From the NCBI RefSeq assembly GCF_001556515.1, contig NZ_LSJA01000317.1:46623-110622 (forward strand): DNA of 64,000 bases, read 5' to 3'. The translations under genes and the position numbers were made by a program. The stretch's first letter is position 1. Each line of letters starts with the position of its first letter. Origin of the DNA: Caulobacter sp. CCH9-E1. Its GTDB lineage: Bacteria; Pseudomonadota; Alphaproteobacteria; Caulobacterales; Caulobacteraceae. Of this stretch, positions 8,517 through 17,282 are shown piece by piece. A model generated the notes under the pieces. It did no database searches. It saw only the letters and a program-made list of their open reading frames with translations, and was not told the origin of the DNA.

Positions 8517-9380
8517 ATGACCGCCGACACCGCCGAGCGCCGGCCGCCGGCCAAGAGACCCCTGTTTCGCCGCCGTTCGGCCATTCCGGGATTTGGGCTG
8601 ACGATGGGCGTAACGCTCTCGGTCCTGTCGCTGATCGTTCTGATCCCGCTGTCGGCCGTGGTGCTGAAGGCTGCGCAACAGTCGCCCGCCGAGTTCTGGA
8701 CCGTCGCCACGTCACAGCGCGCCTTGGCGGCCTATCGGCTGACGTTCGGCGCGGCCTTCGTCGCGGCCCTGGTCAATGGGATCTTCGGGGTCCTGACCGC
8801 CTGGGCGCTGGTCCGCTATGACTTTCCCGGCAAGACGATCGTCAACGCCCTGGTTGACCTGCCGTTCGCCCTGCCGACCGCCGTGGCGGGCATCGCCTTG
8901 GCGACGCTCTATTCGCCCAATGGATGGATCGGGCAGTTCTTGACGCCCTTGGGGATCAAGGCCGCCTACAACCCGATCGGCGTCACCATCGCCCTGATCT
9001 TCATTGGCCTGCCGTTCGTGGTCCGCACGATCGAGCCCGTGCTGCGCGACGCCGCCGAGGACGTCGAGGAGGCCGCGGCCAGCCTTGGGGCCAGCCGTTT
9101 CGACACCATCGTCCGCATCGTCCTGCCGGCTCTGGCACCCGCCTGGCTGACCGGCTTCGCCCTGGCCTTCGCCCGGGGCGTAGGTGAGTACGGCTCGGTG
9201 ATCTTCATCGCTGGTAACATGCCCTACAAGTCCGAGATCGCGCCGCTGCTGATCATCATCCAGCTGGAGCAGTTCGAGTACGCCCGCGCCGCGACGATCG
9301 CCGTGGTGATGCTGGCCGTCTCCTTCACGATGCTGCTGGTCATCAACGCCATCCAAGCCTGGTCGCGGAGGTTCGCCTGA
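8517..9380 (+). CDS. cysT: Sulfate/thiosulfate ABC transporter permease CysT
   Basis: An inner-membrane permease subunit for sulfate/thiosulfate import with about six transmembrane segments. The cytoplasmic EAA loop that docks the ATPase reads EDVEEAAASLGASRFDTIVR. Sequences such as NGIFGVLTAWALVRYDFPGK and DLPFALPTAVAGIALATLY are typical of the CysT/CysU group. The start at 8517 (MTADTAERR, 287 aa) is preferred over an in-frame ATG at 8481 that adds 12 residues; neither has a strong ribosome-binding site. The stop overlaps the cysW start by one base. No periplasmic sulfate-binding protein gene is adjacent. Confidence 0.93.
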   Translation: MTADTAERRPPAKRPLFRRRSAIPGFGLTMGVTLSVLSLIVLIPLSAVVLKAAQQSPAEFWTVATSQRALAAYRLTFGAAFVAALVNGIFGVLTAWALVRYDFPGKTIVNALVDLPFALPTAVAGIALATLYSPNGWIGQFLTPLGIKAAYNPIGVTIALIFIGLPFVVRTIEPVLRDAAEDVEEAAASLGASRFDTIVRIVLPALAPAWLTGFALAFARGVGEYGSVIFIAGNMPYKSEIAPLLIIIQLEQFEYARAATIAVVMLAVSFTMLLVINAIQAWSRRFA

Positions 9381-10240
9381 TGAGCGCCGTCGCTACGCGC
9401 CACCGCCGCGCCACCGACGATCCGACCTGGGCCAAGGTCCTGGTCATCGGGACCGTCATGGCCTTCCTGGCGCTGGTCCTGATCCTGCCCCTGGTCGCGG
9501 TGTTCGCCGAGGCTCTGCGCAAGGGCCTGGACGCCGCCCTGGCGGCCGTCAGCAATCCCGACGCCCTGGCGGCCGTGAAGCTGACCCTGATCACCGCCGC
9601 CATCGCCGTGCCGTTCAACGCGGTGTTCGGTCTGTGCGCGTCCTGGGCGATCGCCAAGCACGACTTCTGGGGCAAGCCGTTCCTGATCACCCTGATCGAC
9701 CTGCCGTTCTCGGTCTCGCCGGTCGTGGCGGGCCTGATCTATGTGCTGGTCTTCGGCTTGCAGGGCTGGATGGGCGAGTGGCTGCTGGACAATGACCTGA
9801 AGATCATCTTCGCCGTGCCGGGCATCGTCCTGGCGACAATCTTCGTGACCTTCCCGTTCGTGGCGCGCGAGCTCATCCCGCTGATGCAGGAGCAGGGGAC
9901 CAGCGAAGAGGAGGCGGCCGTGTCGATGGGCGCCAGCGGGCTCTATACGTTCTGGCGGGTCACCGCGCCCAATGTCCGCTGGGGGCTGCTGTACGGCGTC
10001 CTGCTGTGCAACGCCCGCGCCATGGGCGAGTTCGGCGCGGTGTCGGTGGTCAGCGGCCACATTCGCGGCCTGACCAACACCATGCCGCTGCACGTCGAGA
10101 TCCTTTACAACGAATACGACTTCGTCGGCGCCTTCGCGGTCGCGGCCCTGCTGTGCCTGCTGGCGGTCGTGACCCTTGTCCTGAAGACGGCGCTCGAAGT
10201 CGCCCAGCCCGACGTTCGCGCCGGGCGTGGCGGACACTGA
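9380..10240 (+). CDS. cysW: Sulfate/thiosulfate ABC transporter permease CysW
   Basis: The second permease of the sulfate importer, 286 residues and about six membrane spans. The EAA loop is [20 protein letters not shown], and the family stretch [21 protein letters not shown] precedes the last helices. It pairs with CysT to form the transmembrane channel. Its ATG overlaps the cysT stop (TGATG), and the ATPase gene follows 16 bp downstream, so the three are one operon. Confidence 0.95.
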   Translation: MSAVATRHRRATDDPTWAKVLVIGTVMAFLALVLILPLVAVFAEALRKGLDAALAAVSNPDALAAVKLTLITAAIAVPFNAVFGLCASWAIAKHDFWGKPFLITLIDLPFSVSPVVAGLIYVLVFGLQGWMGEWLLDNDLKIIFAVPGIVLATIFVTFPFVARELIPLMQEQGTSEEEAAVSMGASGLYTFWRVTAPNVRWGLLYGVLLCNARAMGEFGAVSVVSGHIRGLTNTMPLHVEILYNEYDFVGAFAVAALLCLLAVVTLVLKTALEVAQPDVRAGRGGH

Positions 10241-10256
10241 ACGGACTGAACGGCCC

Positions 10257-11276
10257 ATGACCATTTCCATCCGCTCCGTCGAAAAGAAGTTCGGCCGCTA
10301 CCCGGCCCTGAACAAGGTCGATCTCGAGATCGCCGACGGCGAACTGCTGGCGCTTCTGGGCCCTTCGGGCTCGGGCAAGACGACCCTGCTGCGCACGATC
10401 GCGGGCCTGGAGTTTCCCGACGAAGGTCAAGTGCTGTTCGATGGCGAGGACGTGACCTACGCCTCGGCCGCCGCGCGGCGCGTAGGCTTTGTGTTCCAGC
10501 AGTACGCGCTGTTCAAGCACATGACCGTGGCCAAGAACATCGCGTTCGGCCTCGACGTCCGAAAGGGCCAGGACAAGCCGTCCAAGGCCGAGATCGCGCG
10601 GCGCGTGGAGGACCTGCTGAAGCTGGTCGAGCTGGAAGGCCTGGGTCAGCGGTATCCATCGCAGCTGTCGGGCGGCCAGCGCCAGCGAGTCGCCTTGTCG
10701 CGCGCCCTGGCCGTGCAGCCCAGCGTGCTACTGCTCGACGAGCCGTTCGGGGCGCTGGACGCTACGGTTCGGAAGTCGCTGCGCCGTGAACTGCGCCGCG
10801 TGCACGACGCCACCGGCGTCACCACGATCTTCGTCACCCACGACCAGGAGGAGGCGCTGGAACTGGCCGACCGGGTGGCGATCCTGAACCAGGGGCGCAT
10901 CGAGCAGATCGGCACGCCCGACCAGGTGCACGACCAGCCGGCCTCCGCCTTCGTCTGCGGCTTCGTTGGCGAGGCCAACAGCTTCCAGGGTGAGGTCTCC
11001 AGCGGCCGGTTCAGCGCTGGCGCCTTGGCCTTGCCGGCGTCGGGCGTTCGAGACGGCGCGGCGATGGCGTATGTGCGACCGCATGATTTCGTGCTGGACG
11101 ACGCCGGCTTCGAGGTGCGCGTCGATCGGGCGCACGTGCAGGGCGCCCTGACGACCGTCAACGCGACGACGCTTGATGGTCGGCGGATCGAGATCAGCGC
11201 CTCGCGGGCCGAGGCGGCTCGCTTCCAGGGCGCGGTCCGTGTGGCGGCGCGCAAGGCGCACGTCTACGCGGCCTAG
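10257..11276 (+). CDS. cysA: Sulfate/thiosulfate ABC transporter ATP-binding protein
   Basis: The cytoplasmic ATPase that powers the CysTW permease. Walker A is GPSGSGKTT, the Q-loop is FVFQQYALF, the ABC signature is [15 protein letters not shown], Walker B is [12 protein letters not shown] and the H-loop is [11 protein letters not shown]-terminal regulatory segment of about 100 residues follows (around [11 protein letters not shown]). The start at 10257 ([13 protein letters not shown], 339 aa) fits the family better than the GTG at 10227, which would overlap cysW. It is the last gene of the cys operon. Confidence 0.95.
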   Translation: MTISIRSVEKKFGRYPALNKVDLEIADGELLALLGPSGSGKTTLLRTIAGLEFPDEGQVLFDGEDVTYASAAARRVGFVFQQYALFKHMTVAKNIAFGLDVRKGQDKPSKAEIARRVEDLLKLVELEGLGQRYPSQLSGGQRQRVALSRALAVQPSVLLLDEPFGALDATVRKSLRRELRRVHDATGVTTIFVTHDQEEALELADRVAILNQGRIEQIGTPDQVHDQPASAFVCGFVGEANSFQGEVSSGRFSAGALALPASGVRDGAAMAYVRPHDFVLDDAGFEVRVDRAHVQGALTTVNATTLDGRRIEISASRAEAARFQGAVRVAARKAHVYAA

Positions 11277-11412
11277 AGCGAGCCCCTTGCCTCCCCGGAT
11301 CTAGATCTCGAAAACCCGGTTTGGTGAATGGGCCGCTGGGCGCAGACGAAATATCAAGGCTTACGGTAAACTCTCTCGCCGACTCGGCAGAAGTTTTGAA
11401 GGTCTTAGGTCT

Positions 11413-11751
11413 ATGGTCGAGCCCTCGGGCGCGGAGCGTCGCGCGCATCCTCGGATGCCGGCGGCGCGCAAAATCTACATCGTCGACGATCCGCGTTCGT
11501 GGAAGTGCTCGCTGCTGGACATCGCCGAGCGCGGCGCGCGGCTGTCGACGGCTGGCGTCGCGCCGCCGCCGGACCGGTTCATCTTTGTCGACGCCGGCGG
11601 ACGCCGCGTGCATCTGGCCGAGGTGGTCTGGCGCTCGTCGGTCGAGGCGGGCGTGCAGTTTCTGGAGACCAGCCGCATCGGGCCGCGCGCCGGCGGCGCC
11701 GCGGGGGCTCTGGACATCGCCCGGCGTTTCGCCGCGACGCTTCCGGCTTGA
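11413..11751 (+). CDS. PilZ-domain protein, putative cyclic-di-GMP receptor
   Basis: A 112-residue protein with a PilZ-like layout: an arginine-rich ERRAHPRMPAARK near the N-terminus (the RxxxR c-di-GMP contact motif) and DIAERGARL about 25 residues later, which corresponds to the (D/N)xSxxG motif with Glu in place of Ser. The rest predicts as a beta-barrel (FIFVDAGGRRVHLAEVVWR). It stands alone on its strand, 136 bp after cysA. A role as a small c-di-GMP-responsive adaptor is inferred. The non-consensus second motif leaves ligand binding uncertain. Confidence 0.75.
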   Translation: MVEPSGAERRAHPRMPAARKIYIVDDPRSWKCSLLDIAERGARLSTAGVAPPPDRFIFVDAGGRRVHLAEVVWRSSVEAGVQFLETSRIGPRAGGAAGALDIARRFAATLPA

Positions 11752-11781
11752 TATTCGGCGGCGGTCCAGCCGCCGCCGCGC

Positions 11782-12756
11782 CTACTGCTGCTGTTGCTGC
11801 TGCTGATGCATGTCCTCGCGGACGGCGGTCGGCCGGCGACGGCCGCCGGCGAAGTTCGGCCGCGCCATGCGCAGGAATTCCGGCTCCGCCATCGCCGCCC
11901 GCGCCCGGCGGACGCTGACGCCAACCGCCAGCTGGCTCTCGGAATCGCCCTTGTAGACCCCGCGTGACGGCGTCACGTCCGCATAGTCGCGACCCACGGC
12001 GACGGCCACGTGGCGCTCGCCGGCCATCATGTTATTCGTCGGGTCGAAGCCGACCCAGCGCAGGCTGGGCAGGAACACCTCCACCCAGGCGTGGGTCGCG
12101 TCCGGATCGGAACGGTCGCCGGCCTCGCGGTCGGTGAACAGATAGCCCGACACATAGCGCGCCGGCACGCCCCAGCCGCGACAGACCGCCAGCATGATGT
12201 GGGCGAAGTCCTGGCAGACGCCTCGGCCAGCGCTCAGCGCCAGGTCGATGGGGCTGTCGGCGTCCGTGACGCCCGGCTGATACTCGAAGGCGCTGTAGAT
12301 CGTCTCCGACAGGGTCCGGACGGCTGTCAGGGGGTCCTTGCGTCGAAGGGCCTCGAGATCGTGCTCGTTGATGAAGGTCTGCAGCGCTTCGGTCGTCTGG
12401 ACGAAGCCGTGCGGCCTCAGGAAGTCGAAGCACTCGCCGCGCACGAACTCGCTGCGCATCCGGTCCCACTCGCCCATGTCGAGGTGCTCGGGCCGCTCGG
12501 GCGGTGGTTCGGTCTCGACCGCGGAGCGGGCCACGATGGTCAGATTGTCGTGCGGCTGCGGGACGTCGAAGTGGTAGACGGCGTTGCCGAAGCTGTCGGC
12601 GTAGGAGAACACTTGGGCGGCGGGCTCCAGGTCTAGCTCGAAGCTGACCAGCCGTTGGCGCGCGGTCTTCTGGGGCTGCATCCACAGCTCCATCAGGCTT
12701 TCCCGCACCGGGCGCTCGTAGTGGTACTGGGTGACGTGGCGGATTTCGAGCAACAC
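11782..12756 (-). CDS. Transglutaminase-like protein with poly-Gln tail
   Basis: A 324-residue protein with an N-terminal bacterial transglutaminase-associated beta domain (MLLEIRHVTQYHYERPVRES) and a papain-fold core. The likely catalytic Cys is in GRGVCQDFAHIMLAVCR, the His in THAWVEVFLPSLRW and the Asp in GFDPTNN. It starts at a GTG 12 bp after the alpha-E gene and forms an operon with that gene and the permuted ATP-grasp gene. Such trios are widespread and have been predicted to act in peptide or amide-bond metabolism, but no substrate is established. Oddly, it ends in seven consecutive Gln codons. Confidence 0.9.
   Translation of the reverse strand: MLLEIRHVTQYHYERPVRESLMELWMQPQKTARQRLVSFELDLEPAAQVFSYADSFGNAVYHFDVPQPHDNLTIVARSAVETEPPPERPEHLDMGEWDRMRSEFVRGECFDFLRPHGFVQTTEALQTFINEHDLEALRRKDPLTAVRTLSETIYSAFEYQPGVTDADSPIDLALSAGRGVCQDFAHIMLAVCRGWGVPARYVSGYLFTDREAGDRSDPDATHAWVEVFLPSLRWVGFDPTNNMMAGERHVAVAVGRDYADVTPSRGVYKGDSESQLAVGVSVRRARAAMAEPEFLRMARPNFAGGRRRPTAVREDMHQQQQQQQ
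11785..11805 (-). repeat. CAG/CAA trinucleotide repeat, seven Gln codons
   Basis: Seven consecutive Gln codons (six CAG, one CAA) directly precede the TAG stop of the transglutaminase-like gene. A short tandem repeat of this kind can change length by replication slippage without shifting frame. Confidence 0.9.
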
Positions 12757-12768
12757 GACTGAGCTTCC

Positions 12769-13716
12769 CTAGGCCGGCAGGCGCATTTCGAGCGGATAGG
12801 CCACGAAGGTCTCGTAGATCGCTTCGTGGATGCGGGCGCACTCGTTGACGACGGTGGTCAGCAGGGGGCCGGCGCCGACGGCCTTGAGCTCATCGACATC
12901 GGCGTACTGCAGGCGCGCCTTCAGCCGGCCCGCCAGACGCTCTGGACCAGCGCGCTCGCCGGCCGAGACGCTGCGGGTGAGGGCGGTTAGGTGCTGCTCG
13001 ATCTGGGCGGTGGCGAAACGGATCGAGCGCGGAAAGTCCTCGTCGAAGACCAGGAACTCCAAGATGTGCCGCGGTTCGATCTCGGCGGTGTAGACGCGTA
13101 GATAGGGCTCCAGGGCGCAGGCCATGCGCAACACGCTGACCAGGGCCACGTGATCGTCCAGTCGTCCGTGGCGCGGAGAGTCGGCGAAGCAGACCTCAAG
13201 CAGCCGCGAGACCAGCTGGGCGCGCTCCATGTAGGCGCCCAGCATCATGAACCGCCAGCTCTCGCCATGGCTCATGGTGGTGTCCGCCGCGCCCTTGAAG
13301 AGGTGGAGGTCGGCGATGACGTCGTGCAGGAAGTTGGTCGAGCTGTCGGAGAACTCCTTGGCCGCGCGGGCGTCGGTGACCTTCAGATAGAGCAGGTTCA
13401 GCCGCTCCCAGGTCTCGGTCGTGATCTGGTCGCGAACCTGGCGGGCGTTCTCGCGCGCGCGGGCCAGCGAAGAGACCACGGAGTTCGGGTCCTGGCGGTC
13501 GAGGACCAGCTTCTGGGCGGCTTCGAACGAGGCGACGCCGGCGCCGTCGCCGGGCTCTCCGACCGCGGCCATGGCGATCCAGACCGCATGGGCGCCGGCG
13601 TCCGTCTGGTCCAGCGTGGCGTTCAGCATCACGCTGGACAGGCGCGAGAGGTGCTCGGCGCGTTCGATGTATCGGCCCAGCCAGTAGAGGCTGTCGGCGA
13701 CCCGAGCCAGCATCAT
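12769..13716 (-). CDS. Alpha-E domain protein
   Basis: A 315-residue, largely helical protein of the alpha-E family (DUF403). The start MMLARVADSLYWLGRYIERAEHL is the family signature. Further conserved-looking stretches are TETWERLNLLYL, DTTMSHGESWRFMMLGAYMERA and LEFLVFDEDFPRSI. Its ATG overlaps the stop of the upstream ATP-grasp gene (ATGA), so translation is coupled. A longer in-frame reading to 14925 only crosses the ATP-grasp gene out of frame and was rejected. The molecular function is unknown; genomic association with ATP-grasp and transglutaminase-like proteins is well known. Confidence 0.92.
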   Translation of the reverse strand: MMLARVADSLYWLGRYIERAEHLSRLSSVMLNATLDQTDAGAHAVWIAMAAVGEPGDGAGVASFEAAQKLVLDRQDPNSVVSSLARARENARQVRDQITTETWERLNLLYLKVTDARAAKEFSDSSTNFLHDVIADLHLFKGAADTTMSHGESWRFMMLGAYMERAQLVSRLLEVCFADSPRHGRLDDHVALVSVLRMACALEPYLRVYTAEIEPRHILEFLVFDEDFPRSIRFATAQIEQHLTALTRSVSAGERAGPERLAGRLKARLQYADVDELKAVGAGPLLTTVVNECARIHEAIYETFVAYPLEMRLPA

Positions 13717-15242
13717 GGGCGGACGCTCCCGTTGCCCGGACCATGTTCCTCGGCCAGGACCCAGGTGTCCTTGGAGCCGCCGCCCTGGCTGGAATTGACC
13801 ACCAGCGAGCCGCGTTTCAGCGCGACACGGGTGAGGGCGCCGGGCGTGACGATCGTCTTCTCTCCGGACAGGATGAAGGGGCGTAGGTCGACGTGGCGCG
13901 GCTCGATCCGGCCGTCGACCAGACACGGCGCGGTCGACAGCTGAATGGTCGGCTGGGCGATGTAGTTTTCCGGATCGGCCTTGATCGCCTCGGCGAAGGC
14001 CTCGCGCTCGGACCGCGAGGCGTGCGGCCCCACCAGCATGCCATAGCCGCCGGAAGCGCCCACCGCCTTGACCACCAGTTTGTCGAGATTGGCCAGCACG
14101 TGCTGCAGCTGGCGGGGCTCGCGGCAGAGATAGGTCTCGATGTTGGGCAGGATGGCGTCCTCGCCCAGATAGTAGCGGATGATGTCGGGGACATAGGCGT
14201 AGACGGCCTTGTCGTCGGCGACGCCGGTGCCCGGCGCGTTGCAGATGACCACATTGCCGGCGCGATAGGCGTTGAACAGGCCCGCCGCGCCCAGCGAGGA
14301 GTCTCGCCGGAAGGTTAGCGGGTCGATGAAGTCGTCGTCGACCCGGCGGTAGATCACGTCGACCCGGCGCAGGCCGGTCGTGGTGCGCATGTAGACCATG
14401 TTTTCGTGCACCACGAGGTCGCGGCCCTCGACCAGTGGCACGCCCATCAGGCGGGCGAGGTAGGCGTGTTCGTAGTAGGCGCTGTTGTAGACGCCGGGCG
14501 TCAGCACCACGACCTGCGGGTTCGAGCGCCAGTCGGCGGTCATGCTCTTCAGCGTCGCCAGCAGCAGGTCGGGATAGCGTTCGACCGGACGCACGCCGGC
14601 GGCGCGATAGGTGCCGGGGAAGGTCCGCTTGGCCGCGTCGCGATTGGCCAGCATGTAGGAGACGCCGGATGGGACGCGCAGATTGTCCTCCAGCACCGCG
14701 AACTGTCCGTCCTGGCAGCGGATCAGGTCGCTGCCGCAGACATTGGCGTAGGCCTTGTGGGGCACATAGAGGTGCTGCATTTCGCGGCGGTAGGATGGAG
14801 CGCCCAGCACCAGTTCGCGCGGCACGACGCCGTCCATCAAGATCTGCTGGTCGCCGTAGATGTCGTCGAGGAACAGGTTCAGCGCGCGGAGGCGCTGGGT
14901 GAGACCCGCCTCGATCCGAGCCCATTCGGCGGCCGGGATGATCCGCGGGAAGAGGTCGGTCGGGATGATCCGTTCGGTGGTGTTCTCGGCGCCATAGACG
15001 GTGAAGGTGATGCCCTGAAGCAGGAAGGACCGCTCGAGCGTGCGCTGCCGTCCCGCCAGCTCCTCGGCGCCCAGCGTCGACATTCGAGCGTGCAGCGGAT
15101 CGTAGTGGGGCCGCACGTCGCCTTCGGCCGTGAACATCTCGTCATAGGCGACGCCTGGCAGGTAAGCGGCCTCCGTCATCGGCAGGGGTGGGGCTTCCGC
15201 CAAGGTCTGGGTCATCCCCGCCATGCTCTTTTCCAGGCCCAT
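13713..15242 (-). CDS. Circularly permuted ATP-grasp family protein
   Basis: A 509-residue member of the circularly permuted ATP-grasp type-2 family. Recognisable segments are YDEMFTAEGDVRPHYDPLHA, RSFLLQGITFTVYG, LEDNLRVPSGVSYMLANRDA, VIYRRVDDDFIDPLTFR, CNAPGTGVADDKAVYAYVPD and LVVKAVGASGGYGMLVG, the last resembling the phosphate-binding loop of ATP-grasp folds. ATP-grasp enzymes form amide or thioester bonds via acyl phosphates, so a ligase role is inferred. It is the first gene of the operon with the alpha-E and transglutaminase-like genes. Start ATG at 15242; a later Met (MAGMTQT) is an alternative. Confidence 0.92.
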   Translation of the reverse strand: MGLEKSMAGMTQTLAEAPPLPMTEAAYLPGVAYDEMFTAEGDVRPHYDPLHARMSTLGAEELAGRQRTLERSFLLQGITFTVYGAENTTERIIPTDLFPRIIPAAEWARIEAGLTQRLRALNLFLDDIYGDQQILMDGVVPRELVLGAPSYRREMQHLYVPHKAYANVCGSDLIRCQDGQFAVLEDNLRVPSGVSYMLANRDAAKRTFPGTYRAAGVRPVERYPDLLLATLKSMTADWRSNPQVVVLTPGVYNSAYYEHAYLARLMGVPLVEGRDLVVHENMVYMRTTTGLRRVDVIYRRVDDDFIDPLTFRRDSSLGAAGLFNAYRAGNVVICNAPGTGVADDKAVYAYVPDIIRYYLGEDAILPNIETYLCREPRQLQHVLANLDKLVVKAVGASGGYGMLVGPHASRSEREAFAEAIKADPENYIAQPTIQLSTAPCLVDGRIEPRHVDLRPFILSGEKTIVTPGALTRVALKRGSLVVNSSQGGGSKDTWVLAEEHGPGNGSVRP

Positions 15243-15500
15243 CTTCCGCCTTGAGACCGTCTTCGTCTTGGACGCGACGCCGAGGCGCCCCGCCGATCGA
15301 CTCTAAAGCCTGGCGGCGACGAAGGTCGAGGGATTCGACCCGCGCCGCGCCTTTGCGCACGACTGCCTAGCATTTGGGCGCCGGTTGGCCGCTTTGAGAA
15401 GCGGCGATCGCGGACAATCTGGTGCATTTCGGATCGTGACATGGGCCCCACCCGAGACTACAGCAGGGGCGGGGGCGCATCGCGCGGGGAATGAGAACTG

Positions 15501-17282
15501 GTGCTTGGGCGAACTTCCCTGGCTTTGACGGCAATGGCCTGGCTTATGGCCACGTCGGCCTGGGCCGATGAACCGATGGCTCAGATCCAGGGCGTCGAAG
15601 ATAAGGCTCTCCGCGAGGCGATCCAGCGCGCCCTCACGGAATCCAAACATCCCGCTCAAAGCCGGGCCGAGGCGCGTCGGCGCGCCCGCCAGGCCGGCGA
15701 AGATGTCATCGCCGTTCTCCGCGCCGAGGGTTATTACGCCTATACGGTCGAGCCCGACGTGCTTGAGGGCGAGCCGCCGCGCGCGGTGGTCAAGGTTACG
15801 CCTGGCCCGGTCTTCGTGATCGCAGAGCCCAAGATCGACTGGTCGGGCGATCCCCCGGACGAAGGGACTCGGCAGCGCGCCGCGGTCGCCATGCGCCTGA
15901 CCGAAGGCGATCCCGGACGCTCGGCCGATGTCGTCGGCGCCGAGGGGCGCGTCGTCGCTCAGGTCGCCAAGCTGGGCTATGCCGACGCCGAGGCCCAGCC
16001 GCGCGAGGTGATCGTCGACCACGCCGACCATACCGTCAGGCCATCTTTCAGGATCGCCGCCGGCGAACTCGTGCATCTCGACGGCGTCGAGGTGGTCACG
16101 AAGGGACGCACAAACCCGGCCTGGGTCGGGCGGCTGGCTCCCTGGGTGGCTGGCGACGTCTACGATCCCGAGGATGTCGCCGAGCTTGAGCGCCGTTTGC
16201 GCGACACCAGCGTCTATGACTCGATCTCGGTCTCGCTGGCGGGGGCGGACAAGGCCACCGCCGAAGGGTTCCGGCCGGTCGTCGTCACGCTTGCCGATCG
16301 TCGTGCGCGGACGGTGGAACTGGGCGCGGGCTATTCGACCAGCGAAGGCGCCGGCGTCGACGCCAAGCTGATCCGCTACAATCGGCTGAAGCGCGCCGAT
16401 ACGACGACCTACGCCCTTCGCTTCGCCAAGCTGGAGCAGAGCATTGGCGCGGAGATCTCGTTGCCCCACTGGCGGCGTCCCCAGCAGACCCTGAAGCTCA
16501 GCAGCTCGCTGTTCCGCAACGACACCGACGCCTACAACGAGACCGGCGGGCGCGTGGGGGTCGATCTGACCAAGCGCCGACAGACGACGGCCTACCGGAC
16601 GTTTGGCGTTTCGTTGGACCTCTCGCAGACCAAGGAGCAGCTGAACCGAAACGGCTCGGTCGCCGGTCGCAAGCTCAACCTGGCGACCATCGCGGGTCTC
16701 GCCGCCTATGCCTGGGACTTCTCGGACAACATCCTGGATCCCAAGCGCGGCTGGCGGCTCGAGGCGCGCGGCGAACCCACCTATGTCGTCGGCGACACGA
16801 CCTTGCCTTATCTGAAGCTGACGACTCAGGGCTCCGCCTATCTGCCGTTCGGCAAGGGCGCGAGCACGGTCCTGGCCGGTCGCCTGAAGCTCGGGGCGAT
16901 CGTCGGCGGCGGCATCCCTCAAGTTCCGGCCGCTCGGCGCTTCTACGCGGGCGGCGGCGGCTCGGTGCGCGGCTACGCTTATCAGGCGATTGGGCCGCGC
17001 TTGGCCGACAATACGCCGCAGGGCGGCGTGTCGTTGGTCGAGACCTCGTTCGAGCTTCGGCAGAAGATCACGGGGAATTGGAGCGGCGTCGCCTTTGTCG
17101 ACGCCGGCGCCATCGGCACGCACGAAACGCCCCAGCGCGAGGATTTCCGGGCCGGCGCGGGCCTTGGCGTGCGCTATGATCTTGGCTTTGGCCCCATTCG
17201 CGCCGATGTCGCCGTTCCCCTCGGCCGGCGCGCGGGCGACCCCGCGTTCCAGATCTATCTCAGCATCGGGCAAAGCTTTTGA
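15501..17282 (+). CDS. tamA: Outer-membrane assembly protein TamA (BamA/Omp85 family)
   Basis: A 593-residue Omp85 protein of the translocation and assembly module. It has a signal peptide (LGRTSLALTAMAWLMATSAWA), POTRA-type domains in residues about 30-270 (e.g. DVIAVLRAEGYYAYTVEPDV, GDVYDPEDVAELERRLRDT), then a beta-barrel with the lid-loop region AGGGGSVRGYAYQAIGPR (VRGY corresponds to the VRGF/Y motif). It ends in Phe (YLSIGQSF), as expected for BAM-targeted barrels. The start is a GTG at 15501. Its stop overlaps the TTG start of tamB. Confidence 0.93.
   Translation: MLGRTSLALTAMAWLMATSAWADEPMAQIQGVEDKALREAIQRALTESKHPAQSRAEARRRARQAGEDVIAVLRAEGYYAYTVEPDVLEGEPPRAVVKVTPGPVFVIAEPKIDWSGDPPDEGTRQRAAVAMRLTEGDPGRSADVVGAEGRVVAQVAKLGYADAEAQPREVIVDHADHTVRPSFRIAAGELVHLDGVEVVTKGRTNPAWVGRLAPWVAGDVYDPEDVAELERRLRDTSVYDSISVSLAGADKATAEGFRPVVVTLADRRARTVELGAGYSTSEGAGVDAKLIRYNRLKRADTTTYALRFAKLEQSIGAEISLPHWRRPQQTLKLSSSLFRNDTDAYNETGGRVGVDLTKRRQTTAYRTFGVSLDLSQTKEQLNRNGSVAGRKLNLATIAGLAAYAWDFSDNILDPKRGWRLEARGEPTYVVGDTTLPYLKLTTQGSAYLPFGKGASTVLAGRLKLGAIVGGGIPQVPAARRFYAGGGGSVRGYAYQAIGPRLADNTPQGGVSLVETSFELRQKITGNWSGVAFVDAGAIGTHETPQREDFRAGAGLGVRYDLGFGPIRADVAVPLGRRAGDPAFQIYLSIGQSF

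Noticed and set aside
12769-14925. A 718-residue minus-strand frame
   Set aside because: Only its last 315 codons are the alpha-E gene. The upstream part is the ATP-grasp gene read in another frame.
15303-17273. A 656-residue frame antisense to tamA
   Set aside because: tamA has full domain support. The antisense product shows no domain and is Arg/Gly/Ala/Asp-rich as expected of a shadow.
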